Positions 16,953 through 25,134 of a stretch of DNA of 64,000 bases are shown here, in pieces. The position numbers and the translations under genes were made by a program. This stretch comes from Bacillus cabrialesii (GTDB lineage: Bacteria; Bacillota; Bacilli; Bacillales; Bacillaceae). Position 1 is the first letter of the stretch; the number at the start of each line of letters is the position of its first letter. The stretch is taken from NCBI RefSeq assembly GCF_004124315.2, contig NZ_CP096889.1:2277001-2341000 (forward strand), read 5' to 3'. A model generated the notes under the pieces. It had not been told where the DNA came from and did not search any database. It saw only the letters and a program-made list of their open reading frames with translations.

Positions 16953-18037
16953 GAGGTCTCCTCCATTCGCCATTTGTTCAGCCAGCTCTCAAGTTCATTT
17001 CTGGAAAATGTGCGATCAGCAACTTTCCCTAATTCGTTGAGCACGATAAACTGAATCTTCCCGCCGCGGGTTTTCTTATCATTCATCATACGGTCTAATA
17101 GAATCGAAGTTTCCGTCTCTTTTTTAATTTGACTTGGATAGCCCAGCCTTTTCAGCCAGCTGACCAAACGTTTTCTGTCCATTTCACAGCCCGCAGTCTT
17201 TTCGCTTACAAATAAAGCAAACTGCATTCCGAGGGCTACCGCATCACCATGAGTGATCTGTCCGTATCCATATTCCGCCTCAACGGCATGGCCGAGCGTG
17301 TGTCCGAAGTTTAAGTAAGCTCTGATTCCCTCTTCTTTTTCATCCTGCTGAACGACAGACGCTTTAATTGAAATCCCTTTAAAAATCATGTCATTCAGCT
17401 GATCACTGGTGATATCATGCAGTGAGCGGATATTCAGCAGCTCTTCCAGAAACGCTCTGTCATAGATAAATGCGTGTTTAATCACTTCTGCCATTCCGGA
17501 CCGAAGCTCTTTTTCAGGCAGAGAACGCAGGAAGTCAGTATCGTATAGTACCGCCTTCGGCTGATAAAACGCACCGATTAGATTTTTTCCAAGCGGATGG
17601 TTCACGGCTACTTTTCCTCCGACCGCGCTGTCATGCGCCAAGAGAGTCGTAGGCATTTGGATGAAATCAATACCGCGCATAAAAGTAGCCGCCACAAAAC
17701 CGGCAAGATCTCCAACAACACCGCCACCGAATGCGATGATGCATGAGGAGCGATCCATATGAAAACGAATCGCTTCACTCTGCAGTTTTGTGTACATGTC
17801 CATGGATTTCGCCTGCTCTCCGCTCGGCACCGTCACTTTTTTCACGGGCCATTTTTCTTGCAGCAAATGAAGCATTTCTTCGCCATACAGGCGGTCCACC
17901 TCTTCATCCGTGACAAGCATAATCCGTGTTAAAGGCCTGTTTAAAGAGGTTAATAGTTCGCAAGCCTCTTTTCTGATGCCTTGTCCGATAAAAACAGGAT
18001 ACGACGAGGAAGCGGTTTGAACATGCAGTGTTTTCAT
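16949..18037 (-). CDS. aroB: 3-dehydroquinate synthase
   Basis: 362 residues. Second step of the shikimate pathway (DAHP to 3-dehydroquinate), NAD- and Zn-dependent. The NAD-binding GGGVVGDLAGFVA and MPTTLLA motifs are intact (about residues 103-133), and the metal ligands fit the EVIKHAF and NFGHTLGHAVE stretches. Its ATG overlaps the last base of the aroF stop, and its own stop overlaps the aroH start. Confidence 0.96.
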   Translation of the reverse strand: MKTLHVQTASSSYPVFIGQGIRKEACELLTSLNRPLTRIMLVTDEEVDRLYGEEMLHLLQEKWPVKKVTVPSGEQAKSMDMYTKLQSEAIRFHMDRSSCIIAFGGGVVGDLAGFVAATFMRGIDFIQMPTTLLAHDSAVGGKVAVNHPLGKNLIGAFYQPKAVLYDTDFLRSLPEKELRSGMAEVIKHAFIYDRAFLEELLNIRSLHDITSDQLNDMIFKGISIKASVVQQDEKEEGIRAYLNFGHTLGHAVEAEYGYGQITHGDAVALGMQFALFVSEKTAGCEMDRKRLVSWLKRLGYPSQIKKETETSILLDRMMNDKKTRGGKIQFIVLNELGKVADRTFSRNELESWLNKWRMEETS

Positions 18038-19209
18038 TAAAATTCCCTCGACAATTTTCTCATATTCTCCACATTTTCTCTAATGCGGTCGATTTGATCT
18101 AAGCCGAATTGTTCAACGACCGCGTTCGCAATTTCCCATGCGACAGCCGCTTCAGCTACTACACTTGCCGCAGGCACTGCACAGCTGTCTGAACGTTCAA
18201 TGCTGGCAGAGAACGGTTCTTTCGTTTCAATATCCACACTTTTAAGCGGTTTATACAAAGTCGGAATTGGCTTCATAACTCCGCGGACAACAATCGGCAT
18301 TCCTGTCGTCATGCCGCCTTCCAGTCCTCCAAGTCTGTTGGTAGCACGGGTGTATCCTTTTTCCTCGTCCCAAATGATCTCGTCATGGACTTCGCTACCA
18401 TTTCGGCCTGCCGCCTCAAATCCGATGCCGAATTCGACACCTTTAAATGCGTTAATTGACAGCACAGCAGCAGCAAGTTTGCTGTCCAGCTTGCGGTCAT
18501 AATGGACATAGCTGCCAACACCTACCGGCATTCCTTCGACAATGACTTCTACAATTCCGCCGATGGAATCTCCGTTTGCCTTTGCTTCATCAATAGCAGC
18601 CATCATGTTTTTGCCTGCCTCTTCATCGTAGCATCTAACCGGAGACTCCTCCGTTACACGCTGCAGGTCTTCAATTGACGTGTATTCTGTTTTTTCAGCT
18701 TTAACTGCGCCAATTTGCAATACGTGGCCCGCCACCTTAATGCCAAGCTCGGAAAGAATCTTTTTAGCGACAGCTCCTGCCGCCACTCTGACAGTTGTTT
18801 CCCTTGCTGAAGAGCGTTCAAGCACATTTCTCATATCACGATGATTATATTTAATCGCACCGTTTAAGTCAGCGTGCCCAGGTCTCGGTCTGGAAATTTG
18901 GCGCTTCATTTCCTTTTCTTCATCCTCTGTAATCGGAGCGGCGCCCATGATTTTTGTCCAATGTTTCCAGTCGTTATTTTCTACTACGAGAGCGATTGGT
19001 GAACCGAGCGTACGGGCATGGCGCACACCGCTCATAATTTTGGCCTGGTCTTTTTCGATCTGCATGCGGCGGCCGCGGCCGTGGCCTTTTTGGCGTCTGG
19101 CAAGCTCAAAATTGATATCTTCCTCCGTTATGTAAAGCCCGGCAGGCACACCTTCAATAATGGTTGTCAGTTGCGGGCCGTGTGATTCTCCGGCTGTTAA
19201 ATATCTCAT
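18037..19209 (-). CDS. aroF: Chorismate synthase
   Basis: 390 residues. Removes phosphate from EPSP to give chorismate; uses reduced FMN. Signature stretches GESHGP near the N-terminus, RPGHADLNGAIKY and RSSARETT are intact, as is the C-terminal DSCAVPAASVV. The ATG (MRYLTAGE) has AGGGAG eight bases upstream; six more codons are open. First gene of the supraoperon, and the likely operon promoter lies just before it. In B. subtilis naming aroF is chorismate synthase (aroC elsewhere). Confidence 0.96.
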   Translation of the reverse strand: MRYLTAGESHGPQLTTIIEGVPAGLYITEEDINFELARRQKGHGRGRRMQIEKDQAKIMSGVRHARTLGSPIALVVENNDWKHWTKIMGAAPITEDEEKEMKRQISRPRPGHADLNGAIKYNHRDMRNVLERSSARETTVRVAAGAVAKKILSELGIKVAGHVLQIGAVKAEKTEYTSIEDLQRVTEESPVRCYDEEAGKNMMAAIDEAKANGDSIGGIVEVIVEGMPVGVGSYVHYDRKLDSKLAAAVLSINAFKGVEFGIGFEAAGRNGSEVHDEIIWDEEKGYTRATNRLGGLEGGMTTGMPIVVRGVMKPIPTLYKPLKSVDIETKEPFSASIERSDSCAVPAASVVAEAAVAWEIANAVVEQFGLDQIDRIRENVENMRKLSREF

Positions 19210-19252
19210 GACTTCTTCTCCCTTCATCGCATTAACGCTTTTAAGTAAAACT

Positions 19253-19283
19253 ACTATAACATATTTTTCAGCAAAAAGTCAGT
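19253..19283 (-). promoter_or_regulatory. Probable promoter of aroF and the supraoperon
   Basis: Extended -10 element TGTTATAGT on the minus strand about 45 bases before aroF; the -35 (CTGACT, 18-base spacer) is weak. Consensus match only. Confidence 0.45.
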
Positions 19284-20054
19284 CTATCTTTTTTGATAAA
19301 AGAATGTATCAGCTGGAGTCAGGCCAAATTTCTCAGGATTGAAGATTTGCTCAGTGCTGCCGACAAAAAGAACTCCATTCTTTTTCAAGCTATGTGCCAT
19401 TTTTAAATAAAGCTCTTCCTTCGCGCTTTCAGTAAAATAAATAAATACATTGCGGCACACAATTAAGTCAAAGTCTTGTTCATAACGATCCGCCAGCAGA
19501 TTGTGCTTTTTGAATGTAATATTCTTTTTGATTTCCGGTTTTACTTCATAACTTCTATTTGCGTTTTGAGTAAAATAACGATCCTTCACAGAAGACGGCA
19601 CTTCCTGTAAAGACCGCTCCTGATAGACGCCTTTTTTTGCTTTTTCCAATGCTTTTTCATCAATATCAGTCGCCATAATCTGATAGCCGGAAAGGCCTTT
19701 TTGCTGATCCAAAAGCATGGCAAGCGTGTAAGGCTCCTCACCCGTTGAGCAGGCGGCACTCCAAATCTTTAAAGGTTTGGAGGTCTTGATTAACGGCAGA
19801 ATAGCAGTCTCAAGAACTTCCCATCTTTTATAATTACGATAAAATTCTGAAACATTGATCGTCATTCTGTCCAATGTTTCATTTAAAAGGGCTTGATCCT
19901 TTTCTAATGCAGCCGCAAAGTCCTTAAAGCTTTGATACCCCTTTTTCTCATAAAGTGACGTCAGCCTTCTCTTCATTTGTGCTTCTTTATATAGTGTCAA
20001 ATCGACTCCGGTTAATTGTTTCCATTTCGTTGTAAATACGCTGTATGTATCCAT
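19284..20054 (-). CDS. cheR: Chemotaxis glutamate methyltransferase CheR
   Basis: 256 residues from the ATG (MDTYSVF) with GGGAG seven bases upstream. Methylates glutamates on chemoreceptors with SAM. An N-terminal helical domain (to about residue 70, with basic QMKRRL) precedes a Rossmann methyltransferase with WSAACSTGEEPYTLAM as SAM loop and DIDEKAL, then the VCRNVFIYF segment. A 47-codon upstream extension of the frame runs through a terminator hairpin and is not coding. Confidence 0.95.
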   Translation of the reverse strand: MDTYSVFTTKWKQLTGVDLTLYKEAQMKRRLTSLYEKKGYQSFKDFAAALEKDQALLNETLDRMTINVSEFYRNYKRWEVLETAILPLIKTSKPLKIWSAACSTGEEPYTLAMLLDQQKGLSGYQIMATDIDEKALEKAKKGVYQERSLQEVPSSVKDRYFTQNANRSYEVKPEIKKNITFKKHNLLADRYEQDFDLIVCRNVFIYFTESAKEELYLKMAHSLKKNGVLFVGSTEQIFNPEKFGLTPADTFFYQKR

Positions 20055-20127
20055 CTCTACTCTCCCAGTCTCGCTGTCTTTTTGTCCTAGTATAGCTTGT
20101 TTTCTCAGGAAATTGTATTGTTTCAAT

Positions 20128-20154
20128 AAAAAAATCAGCTTTTCAGCTGATTTT
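20128..20154 (-). terminator. Strong terminator between ndk and cheR
   Basis: Minus strand: 10-bp stem AAAATCAGCT with its complement, four-base loop, followed by seven T. It stops transcripts from ndk about 140 bases past its stop codon and isolates cheR. Confidence 0.8.
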
Positions 20155-20291
20155 AGAATGTTGGGAAAGGCAGAGGCCTGATCCACAACTGCCATTGAAC
20201 CCTTTATTCACTTGAATGTAAACCTTTACAAAACAAATCGAAAACCGGCGGCGTTACATGATGCCGGCTCTGTTGCTTATTTTCACAATGA

Positions 20292-20738
20292 TTAATAGAT
20301 CCAGCCCGCCATGAGCTGCTGATATGATACTAATTCTTCATTCTTAAAGAAAATGTTAATCTCGCGTTCTGCACTTTCGAGAGAATCAGAGCCGTGGATG
20401 ATGTTTTTTCCGACAAACATGCCATAATCTCCCCGAATCGTACCAGGTAAAGCTTCTTTAGGATTTGTTTTTCCGATCAGCTGTCTCGTTACTTCAATGA
20501 CATTTTCGCCTTCCCAAACCATTGCGAATACAGGCCCTGAAGTAATAAACTCAACAAGCTCACCGAAGAAAGGCTTTCCTTGATGTTCGGCGTAGTGTTT
20601 CTCAGCCATTTGTTCAGTCACTCTCATTAACTTGGCACCAGCTAATTGTAAGCCCTTACGTTCGAATCTGGATAAAATGTCCCCAACGAGCTGACGTTGG
20701 ACACCGTCTGGTTTCACCATGATAAAAGTCTTTTCCAT
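20292..20738 (-). CDS. ndk: Nucleoside diphosphate kinase
   Basis: 148 residues. Transfers the gamma phosphate of NTPs to NDPs through a phosphohistidine; the active His is in NIIHGSDS near residue 115, and the MVKPDGV N-terminal motif and SGPVFAMVWEG are intact. Start choice: ATG (MEKTF) with GGAG six bases upstream; the GTG one codon earlier, giving MMEKTF, is about as acceptable. Stand-alone gene after hepT. Confidence 0.96.
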   Translation of the reverse strand: MEKTFIMVKPDGVQRQLVGDILSRFERKGLQLAGAKLMRVTEQMAEKHYAEHQGKPFFGELVEFITSGPVFAMVWEGENVIEVTRQLIGKTNPKEALPGTIRGDYGMFVGKNIIHGSDSLESAEREINIFFKNEELVSYQQLMAGWIY

Positions 20739-20856
20739 CACATTCTCCACCCCATCATTATGTATGTATAGGCTTTCACACTGCTCACCGAAATCGTAAC
20801 ATCTTTCTGATAATTAATCAATCAGGGGCGGAGAAATTTCTTAATATCTACAAAAA

Positions 20857-21819
20857 TTAAAATTTTCTTTTACCGATATATTTTGCGATGGCTGCAAGAG
20901 ACGAACGTGCGCGCCCTCTAGGAAGCGTGTTTAATTTCTGGAAAGCTTTCTGCAAATACATTTCGCTTACTGCCATAGATGCTTCAATTGCATCTGTTTT
21001 TTTGATTTCTTCAATGATCGGTTCAAGCTGTTCCTGCGTTGTCTCGCTGTTAATCAATTTAAGCTGGTTTTTTAATGCAGGATTTTTCAAGGCATACAGC
21101 ACTGGCAATGTAACATTTCCTTGAAGCAAATCTCCTCCAACAGGTTTGCCCAGCTCTGCTTCAGTTGAAGTAAAATCAAGAATGTCATCAATAATTTGAT
21201 AAGACATGCCGACGTAATACCCAAACCAGTACAGCGCCTTATGAATCTTTTCATCAGCTCCGGACGCAATGGCTCCGAGCTGGCAGCTGACCGCGATCAG
21301 GAGGGCCGTTTTTCGTTTGATGCGGCGGAGATATGTTCTTAGATTTTGCTCCATGTTGTATTTGTCTTTGATCTGCTCGATTTCCCCAAGACAAACTTCA
21401 ACAATAGTCTGTGACAAAATCCTATGGGCTTTCGGTTCGTTGATTCTTGTCATCATTTCAAGAGATCCCGCCAGCATATAATCGCCTGTGTACATCGCAA
21501 TGCGATTGTCCCACTTTGCTTTGATTGTCGGCTTCCCTCTGCGAAGCTCCGCATCATCAATAACATCATCATGAACCAAAGATGCCATATGAATCATTTC
21601 CAGAGTGACGGCAACATATTTAATCTTATTAATATCGTAATCGCCAAACATGCCGGAAAGCAGCACGAAAACAGGCCGAATACGTTTCCCTCCAGCCTGC
21701 AGCAGGTGAAGACCCGCCTCGCTTAAAAGCGGATAATCAGAACGTACGGTTTGTTCAAGTTCTCGTTCAATCACATCAATATCGTCATTTAAAAAAGAGT
21801 AGGCCATTTTAAATTTCAT
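20857..21819 (-). CDS. hepT: Heptaprenyl diphosphate synthase component II
   Basis: 320 residues from the ATG MKFKMAYS, 25 bases past the menH stop with GGGTGA upstream; a longer 348-residue reading from an ATG inside menH is also open. Catalytic subunit of the two-part enzyme that builds the C35 side chain of menaquinone-7. Both aspartate-rich motifs are present: HDDVIDDAELRRGKPT and QIIDDILDF. It needs HepS, encoded two genes upstream. Formerly gerCC. Confidence 0.94.
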   Translation of the reverse strand: MKFKMAYSFLNDDIDVIERELEQTVRSDYPLLSEAGLHLLQAGGKRIRPVFVLLSGMFGDYDINKIKYVAVTLEMIHMASLVHDDVIDDAELRRGKPTIKAKWDNRIAMYTGDYMLAGSLEMMTRINEPKAHRILSQTIVEVCLGEIEQIKDKYNMEQNLRTYLRRIKRKTALLIAVSCQLGAIASGADEKIHKALYWFGYYVGMSYQIIDDILDFTSTEAELGKPVGGDLLQGNVTLPVLYALKNPALKNQLKLINSETTQEQLEPIIEEIKKTDAIEASMAVSEMYLQKAFQKLNTLPRGRARSSLAAIAKYIGKRKF

Positions 21820-21844
21820 ATCATTCACCCAAACATCTGTGTTT

Positions 21845-22546
21845 TCATTTCCATCCGATATGCGTGGCAGCGACTCCGCCAGTAAACGAATGATATTTGA
21901 CATTTTTTAAGCCCGCCTCTTCAAACAGGCCTGCCAGTTCCTTCATTCCAGGGAATTCCCTGGCCGATTCTTGAAGCCATGAATATTCTTTATAACTCTT
22001 GGCAAACAGTTTCCCAAAAAACGGCATAATATACTTAAAATACATAAAGTAAGCCTGTCTGAATCCGAACATTTCCGGCTGGGATGTTTCCAGACATACC
22101 ACCTGGCCGCCTGGCTTCACCACGCGTCTCATCTCTTTCAGTACAGTCAAGTAATCAGGTACATTGCGGAGTCCGAAGCCAATGGTGACATAATCAAATG
22201 TATCATCATCAAAAGGAAGCTCCATCGCATTTCCATGCAGCAGTTCAATTTGGCTGAATCCGCCTGCTTTTACTTTCTCCTGGCCGACACTCAGCATATT
22301 TTCACTGAAATCTAAGCCTTTAACCTCGCCGGTTTTTCCGGTTGCTTTTGCAAGAGCAATCGTCCAGTCAGCCGTTCCGCAGCAGACATCAAGTGCCTTG
22401 GAGCCTTCTTTTACACTCATGATGCGCATCGTTTTATCGCGCCATTTTTTATGCTGCTGAAAACTGATGACAGAGTTCATTTGGTCATAGTTTTTGTATA
22501 TTTTTTCAAACACTCCGTGTACGCGCTGTTCTTTTGAGTCCTGCAT
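21845..22546 (-). CDS. menH: Demethylmenaquinone methyltransferase (UbiE family)
   Basis: 233 residues. Last step of menaquinone synthesis: SAM-dependent methylation of demethylmenaquinone. SAM motif DVCCGTADWTIAL (about residues 50-62), ubiE signatures YDQMNSVISF at the N-terminus and RVVKPGGQV in the middle. Placed between the two subunits of the heptaprenyl diphosphate synthase, so side-chain synthesis and ring methylation are co-expressed. Sometimes called menG; older name gerCB. Confidence 0.95.
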   Translation of the reverse strand: MQDSKEQRVHGVFEKIYKNYDQMNSVISFQQHKKWRDKTMRIMSVKEGSKALDVCCGTADWTIALAKATGKTGEVKGLDFSENMLSVGQEKVKAGGFSQIELLHGNAMELPFDDDTFDYVTIGFGLRNVPDYLTVLKEMRRVVKPGGQVVCLETSQPEMFGFRQAYFMYFKYIMPFFGKLFAKSYKEYSWLQESAREFPGMKELAGLFEEAGLKNVKYHSFTGGVAATHIGWK

Positions 22547-22551
22547 AATGG

Positions 22552-23307
22552 TTACCCTTCTTCCACTTTCTGATGATAGGTTTGATCTTGGCTGATTGTC
22601 TTCAGACGGTTTAATAAAATATGCTGAATAGGTGAATTTAGAGGCAAAAGTGACTCAATGCTGTTTTTCGCTTTTTTAAAACAATCTTCTAATATCTCTT
22701 CTTTTGTTTTTCCCAGCTGTATAAAACTGCCGATCACATCCAGAAACGTATCATTTCCGTTCATAAGCCGCTTAAATACAAAAAAATCACTCGACAGCTT
22801 TTTCCAGCGAGGAAGGTTGAAGTGTTCCGCCACCCGATGGAATAAAGCTGATTCAACAATGCCCACACTTTCGAAAAAATCGTGTTCGTCCTTGAAAGAA
22901 CGGTCATATAGACGAATTTTATGTTCATTGATTTCTTTGATGGCTGTAGCAAGCGTCCGAATCATGTAGATATCCTTCATTTCAGATAGTAAAGAGTAGT
23001 ACAGCCCGCTGAAATAATCGCCTGCGAGAACAGTCAATTGGCGGTTTTTGTTTTCGTCTCGTTTTATGACTCTGGCTGTCGTCACTTCATCATGGGTATC
23101 AAGGGCGCTTTGTACAAGCATCGCTGTGACAATATAATTTTCTCTGTCGTTGTTTTTTATGTCGGCTTCTTCAAATAAAGCATGAAAAAGAAGAAGCTTA
23201 TCCTCATCAATTTTTGGCGCAGAAATATGCTTCGCTAAATAAGGATGAGACAGCTTTTGTTTTAATTTCGTGTTCAGATTGGCTAAAGTTCCGTAGATGT
23301 CTTGCAA
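22552..23307 (-). CDS. hepS: Heptaprenyl diphosphate synthase component I
   Basis: 251 residues starting at TTG (MQDIYGT), with AAGGGTG six bases upstream. Small, mostly helical subunit without the aspartate-rich catalytic motifs; it shapes the product length of HepT in the heterodimer. First gene of hepS-menH-hepT, five bases before menH. Older name gerCA. Confidence 0.94.
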   Translation of the reverse strand: MQDIYGTLANLNTKLKQKLSHPYLAKHISAPKIDEDKLLLFHALFEEADIKNNDRENYIVTAMLVQSALDTHDEVTTARVIKRDENKNRQLTVLAGDYFSGLYYSLLSEMKDIYMIRTLATAIKEINEHKIRLYDRSFKDEHDFFESVGIVESALFHRVAEHFNLPRWKKLSSDFFVFKRLMNGNDTFLDVIGSFIQLGKTKEEILEDCFKKAKNSIESLLPLNSPIQHILLNRLKTISQDQTYHQKVEEG

Positions 23308-23390
23308 AAATATCACCCTTGTCCCCAAATTCACATTTATTTCTTAATCTATGTATGAGTTTTATCTTTTCATTCACTTACGCAGGTATC

Positions 23391-23396
23391 ATTATA
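23391..23396 (-). promoter_or_regulatory. -10 element of the hepS operon
   Basis: Minus strand TGCTATAATG, an extended -10 box. It starts four bases after the T run of the mtrB terminator, so termination of one operon and initiation of the next are packed together. No good -35 is visible. Confidence 0.5.
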
Positions 23397-23401
23397 GCAT
23401 A

Positions 23402-23468
23402 AAAAAAAGAAATTGGCTGTATCCTCCCGCTGTTTGCGAGCATTTTGCGTTTAACAGCGGGGACAGCC
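23402..23468 (-). terminator. Long terminator hairpin of the mtrAB operon
   Basis: Minus strand: GGCTGT and CCCGCTGTT pair with AACAGCGGG and ACAGCC across a 5-base bulge and an ~18-base loop, followed by eight T. Located immediately past the mtrB stop. Confidence 0.75.
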
Positions 23469-23471
23469 AGC

Positions 23472-23699
23472 TTATTTTTTTTCGCTTTTCATTTCTCCGT
23501 ATGCGGTTTGAATGAGCGCTTCTCCTCTGACTTTAATGGCAGAAGTATGCTCTGTGAACTGAGCGATGATCACTTCTCCCTTGTCGAGTTTTTCGGAATG
23601 GTGAAACTTTGTGTCTGTTCCCCTTGTCAGGCCGATCACATTCACTCCGTCCTCAACCGCTTTAATGACGACAAAATCACTTGAATGCTTTTCGTTCAT
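23472..23699 (-). CDS. mtrB: trp RNA-binding attenuation protein (TRAP)
   Basis: 75 residues, essentially the known B. subtilis TRAP sequence with one change near the N-terminus (MNEKHSS). It forms an 11-subunit ring; tryptophan binds between subunits (GLTRGTDTKFHH and HTSAIKVRG regions) and allows Lys/Arg-rich loops to hold GAG/UAG repeats. The target leader is in this window before trpE. Second gene of the mtrAB operon, 21 bases after mtrA. Confidence 0.98.
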   Translation of the reverse strand: MNEKHSSDFVVIKAVEDGVNVIGLTRGTDTKFHHSEKLDKGEVIIAQFTEHTSAIKVRGEALIQTAYGEMKSEKK

Positions 23700-23720
23700 T
23701 TATAGCACCCTCTATCTTTA

Positions 23721-24293
23721 TTAGTCCTGGCGTTTAATATGTTCCAATACTTCCGCACGGGCAGCGGCATCATCTTTAAAAACGCCTCTGACTGCTGAAG
23801 TGACAGTTTTTGCACCCGGTTTTCTTACACCGCGCATCGTCATGCACATGTGTTCTGCTTCAACCACTACCATTACGCCATGCGGGTCAAGCGTTTCTAC
23901 AATGCTTTCCGCAATTGTAGAAGTGATGCGTTCCTGAAGCTGCGGACGCTTTGCAACGGCTTCAACGGCACGTGCCAGTTTACTGAGTCCGGTGACCTTT
24001 CCGCCTCGCGGTATATATGCAACGTGTGCTTTTCCATAAAAGGGAACAAGGTGATGCTCACACATAGAATGAAACGCGATATCTTTTACAAGAACAAGCT
24101 CCTCATGGTTTTCACCGAAGATAGTCTGGAAATGTTCTTTTGGATCTTCATTCAAGCCGGAGAATACCTCGGCATACATCTTTGCGACTCTTTTCGGAGT
24201 ATCAAGAAGCCCTTCTCTATTCGGGTCTTCTCCGATCGCTTCTAAAATTTGACGAACAGCTTGTTCGATTTGCTCTTTATTAACTTCTTTCAT
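23721..24293 (-). CDS. mtrA: GTP cyclohydrolase I
   Basis: 190 residues. Opens GTP to 7,8-dihydroneopterin triphosphate, the first step to folate. Zinc ligands: Cys and His in MCEHHLVPF (about residue 80) and Cys in EHMCMTMRG. The QERIT and GKVTGLSKLAR motifs are intact. Site GGTGGAGGACA before the ATG. Also called folE. Paired with TRAP, which links folate and tryptophan pathways in Bacillus. Confidence 0.97.
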   Translation of the reverse strand: MKEVNKEQIEQAVRQILEAIGEDPNREGLLDTPKRVAKMYAEVFSGLNEDPKEHFQTIFGENHEELVLVKDIAFHSMCEHHLVPFYGKAHVAYIPRGGKVTGLSKLARAVEAVAKRPQLQERITSTIAESIVETLDPHGVMVVVEAEHMCMTMRGVRKPGAKTVTSAVRGVFKDDAAARAEVLEHIKRQD

Positions 24294-24330
24294 GTTCTAT
24301 GTCCTCCACCAATGAATACATTTAATTTCG

Positions 24331-24336
24331 ATTCTA
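24331..24336 (-). promoter_or_regulatory. -10 element of mtrAB
   Basis: Minus strand GTGCTAGAAT, an extended -10 element about 40 bases before mtrA; upstream TTGCTT is a possible -35 with long spacing. Confidence 0.45.
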
Positions 24337-24400
24337 GCACACATGCCCCGCTAAAAGCAAAGTGAATGCCCTGTCAGGAAGCCCATGCCCTTGAAATATG

Positions 24401-24427
24401 AAAAGCCCCTTAGAAAGGGGCTTTTTT
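24401..24427 (-). terminator. Terminator of hbs
   Basis: Minus strand: AAGCCCC / GGGGCTT hairpin with short loop, then TTTTC. The arms are A- and T-flanked on both sides, so it can act in either direction. Confidence 0.75.
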
Positions 24428-24480
24428 GTGAAGAAATAAAGTGTATGTAAGCTAGATGCATACACGATCTATATTCACAA

Positions 24481-24759
24481 TTATTTTCCGGCAACTGCGT
24501 CTTTAAGCGCTTTACCTGGTTTGAAAGCAGGTACTTTGCTTGCTGGAATTTCGATTTCTTCACCTGTTTGTGGGTTGCGTCCTTTACGTGCAGAACGTTC
24601 ACGCACCTCGAAGTTACCAAAACCGATCAGTTGGATTTTATCACCGTTTTTAAGTGCATCTAAGATCGTATCAAAAACAGAGTCAACTGCTTTTGTAGCG
24701 TCTTTTTTAGACAATTCGCTTGCTTCTGCAACCGCATTGATAAGTTCTGTTTTGTTCAT
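24481..24759 (-). CDS. hbs: HU-type nucleoid protein HBsu
   Basis: 92 residues, identical in layout to Bacillus HU: MNKTELINAVAE start, GFGNFEVRERSARKGRNPQTGEE DNA-binding arm at about residues 46-70, basic C-terminus. Abundant DNA-bending dimer that packs the chromosome. A very strong GGAGGAGGTG site precedes the ATG. A long leader and a good promoter about 200 bases upstream fit high expression. Confidence 0.98.
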   Translation of the reverse strand: MNKTELINAVAEASELSKKDATKAVDSVFDTILDALKNGDKIQLIGFGNFEVRERSARKGRNPQTGEEIEIPASKVPAFKPGKALKDAVAGK

Positions 24760-25096
24760 GCCTTTCACCTCCTCCCAAAAGGAAATAAGCTCAGTTCGTT
24801 TATTATCATTTCTTCACAGTTCAGTCTGATTCTAAACCTGTCTCAGAAAAAAATCAGAGCAGGCAAGAGAAAGACAATTAAACGGCTTTTTAAGAAAAAC
24901 TGCACTCTGAGGAATGTTTGTCCAACAAAGTGAAGAATTTCTGTATGTAGAGTAACACATATAAAAAGCCATATCAAGCATTTTAAAGCGTCAATCCCTT
25001 GCTCGTCAAGGATTTAACGTGATTTACCGAACAAATATTCCTTTTTTTACTTTTTTCATCCTATTCCTTGATCCTTTTCCATTATTAAGAGCAAAG
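24760..25096 (-). promoter_or_regulatory. hbs upstream region with promoter(s) and long leader
   Basis: No gene is seen here. On the minus strand the best promoter is TTGATA, 17-base spacer, TACTCT at 24949-24977, preceded by TGT. A second candidate, TTGACG with 17 bases to TTAAAA, lies just upstream of it. The ~180-base leader is AT-rich with poly-T/poly-A patches. More than one hbs promoter is known in B. subtilis. Confidence 0.55.
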
Positions 25097-25128
25097 AAAA
25101 AAGACCTCCCATTCTATAAAGAGGTCTT
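25097..25128 (-). terminator. Terminator of spoIVA
   Basis: Minus strand: GAAGACCTC ... GAGGTCTT, 8-bp stem with a 12-base loop, followed by TTTTTTC, seven bases past the spoIVA stop. Confidence 0.8.
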
Positions 25129-25134
25129 CCGGTA

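Noticed and set aside
20055..20195. 47-codon N-terminal extension of cheR
   Set aside because: The extension passes through a strong terminator hairpin and lacks a ribosome binding site; the internal ATG has one and gives the standard CheR length.
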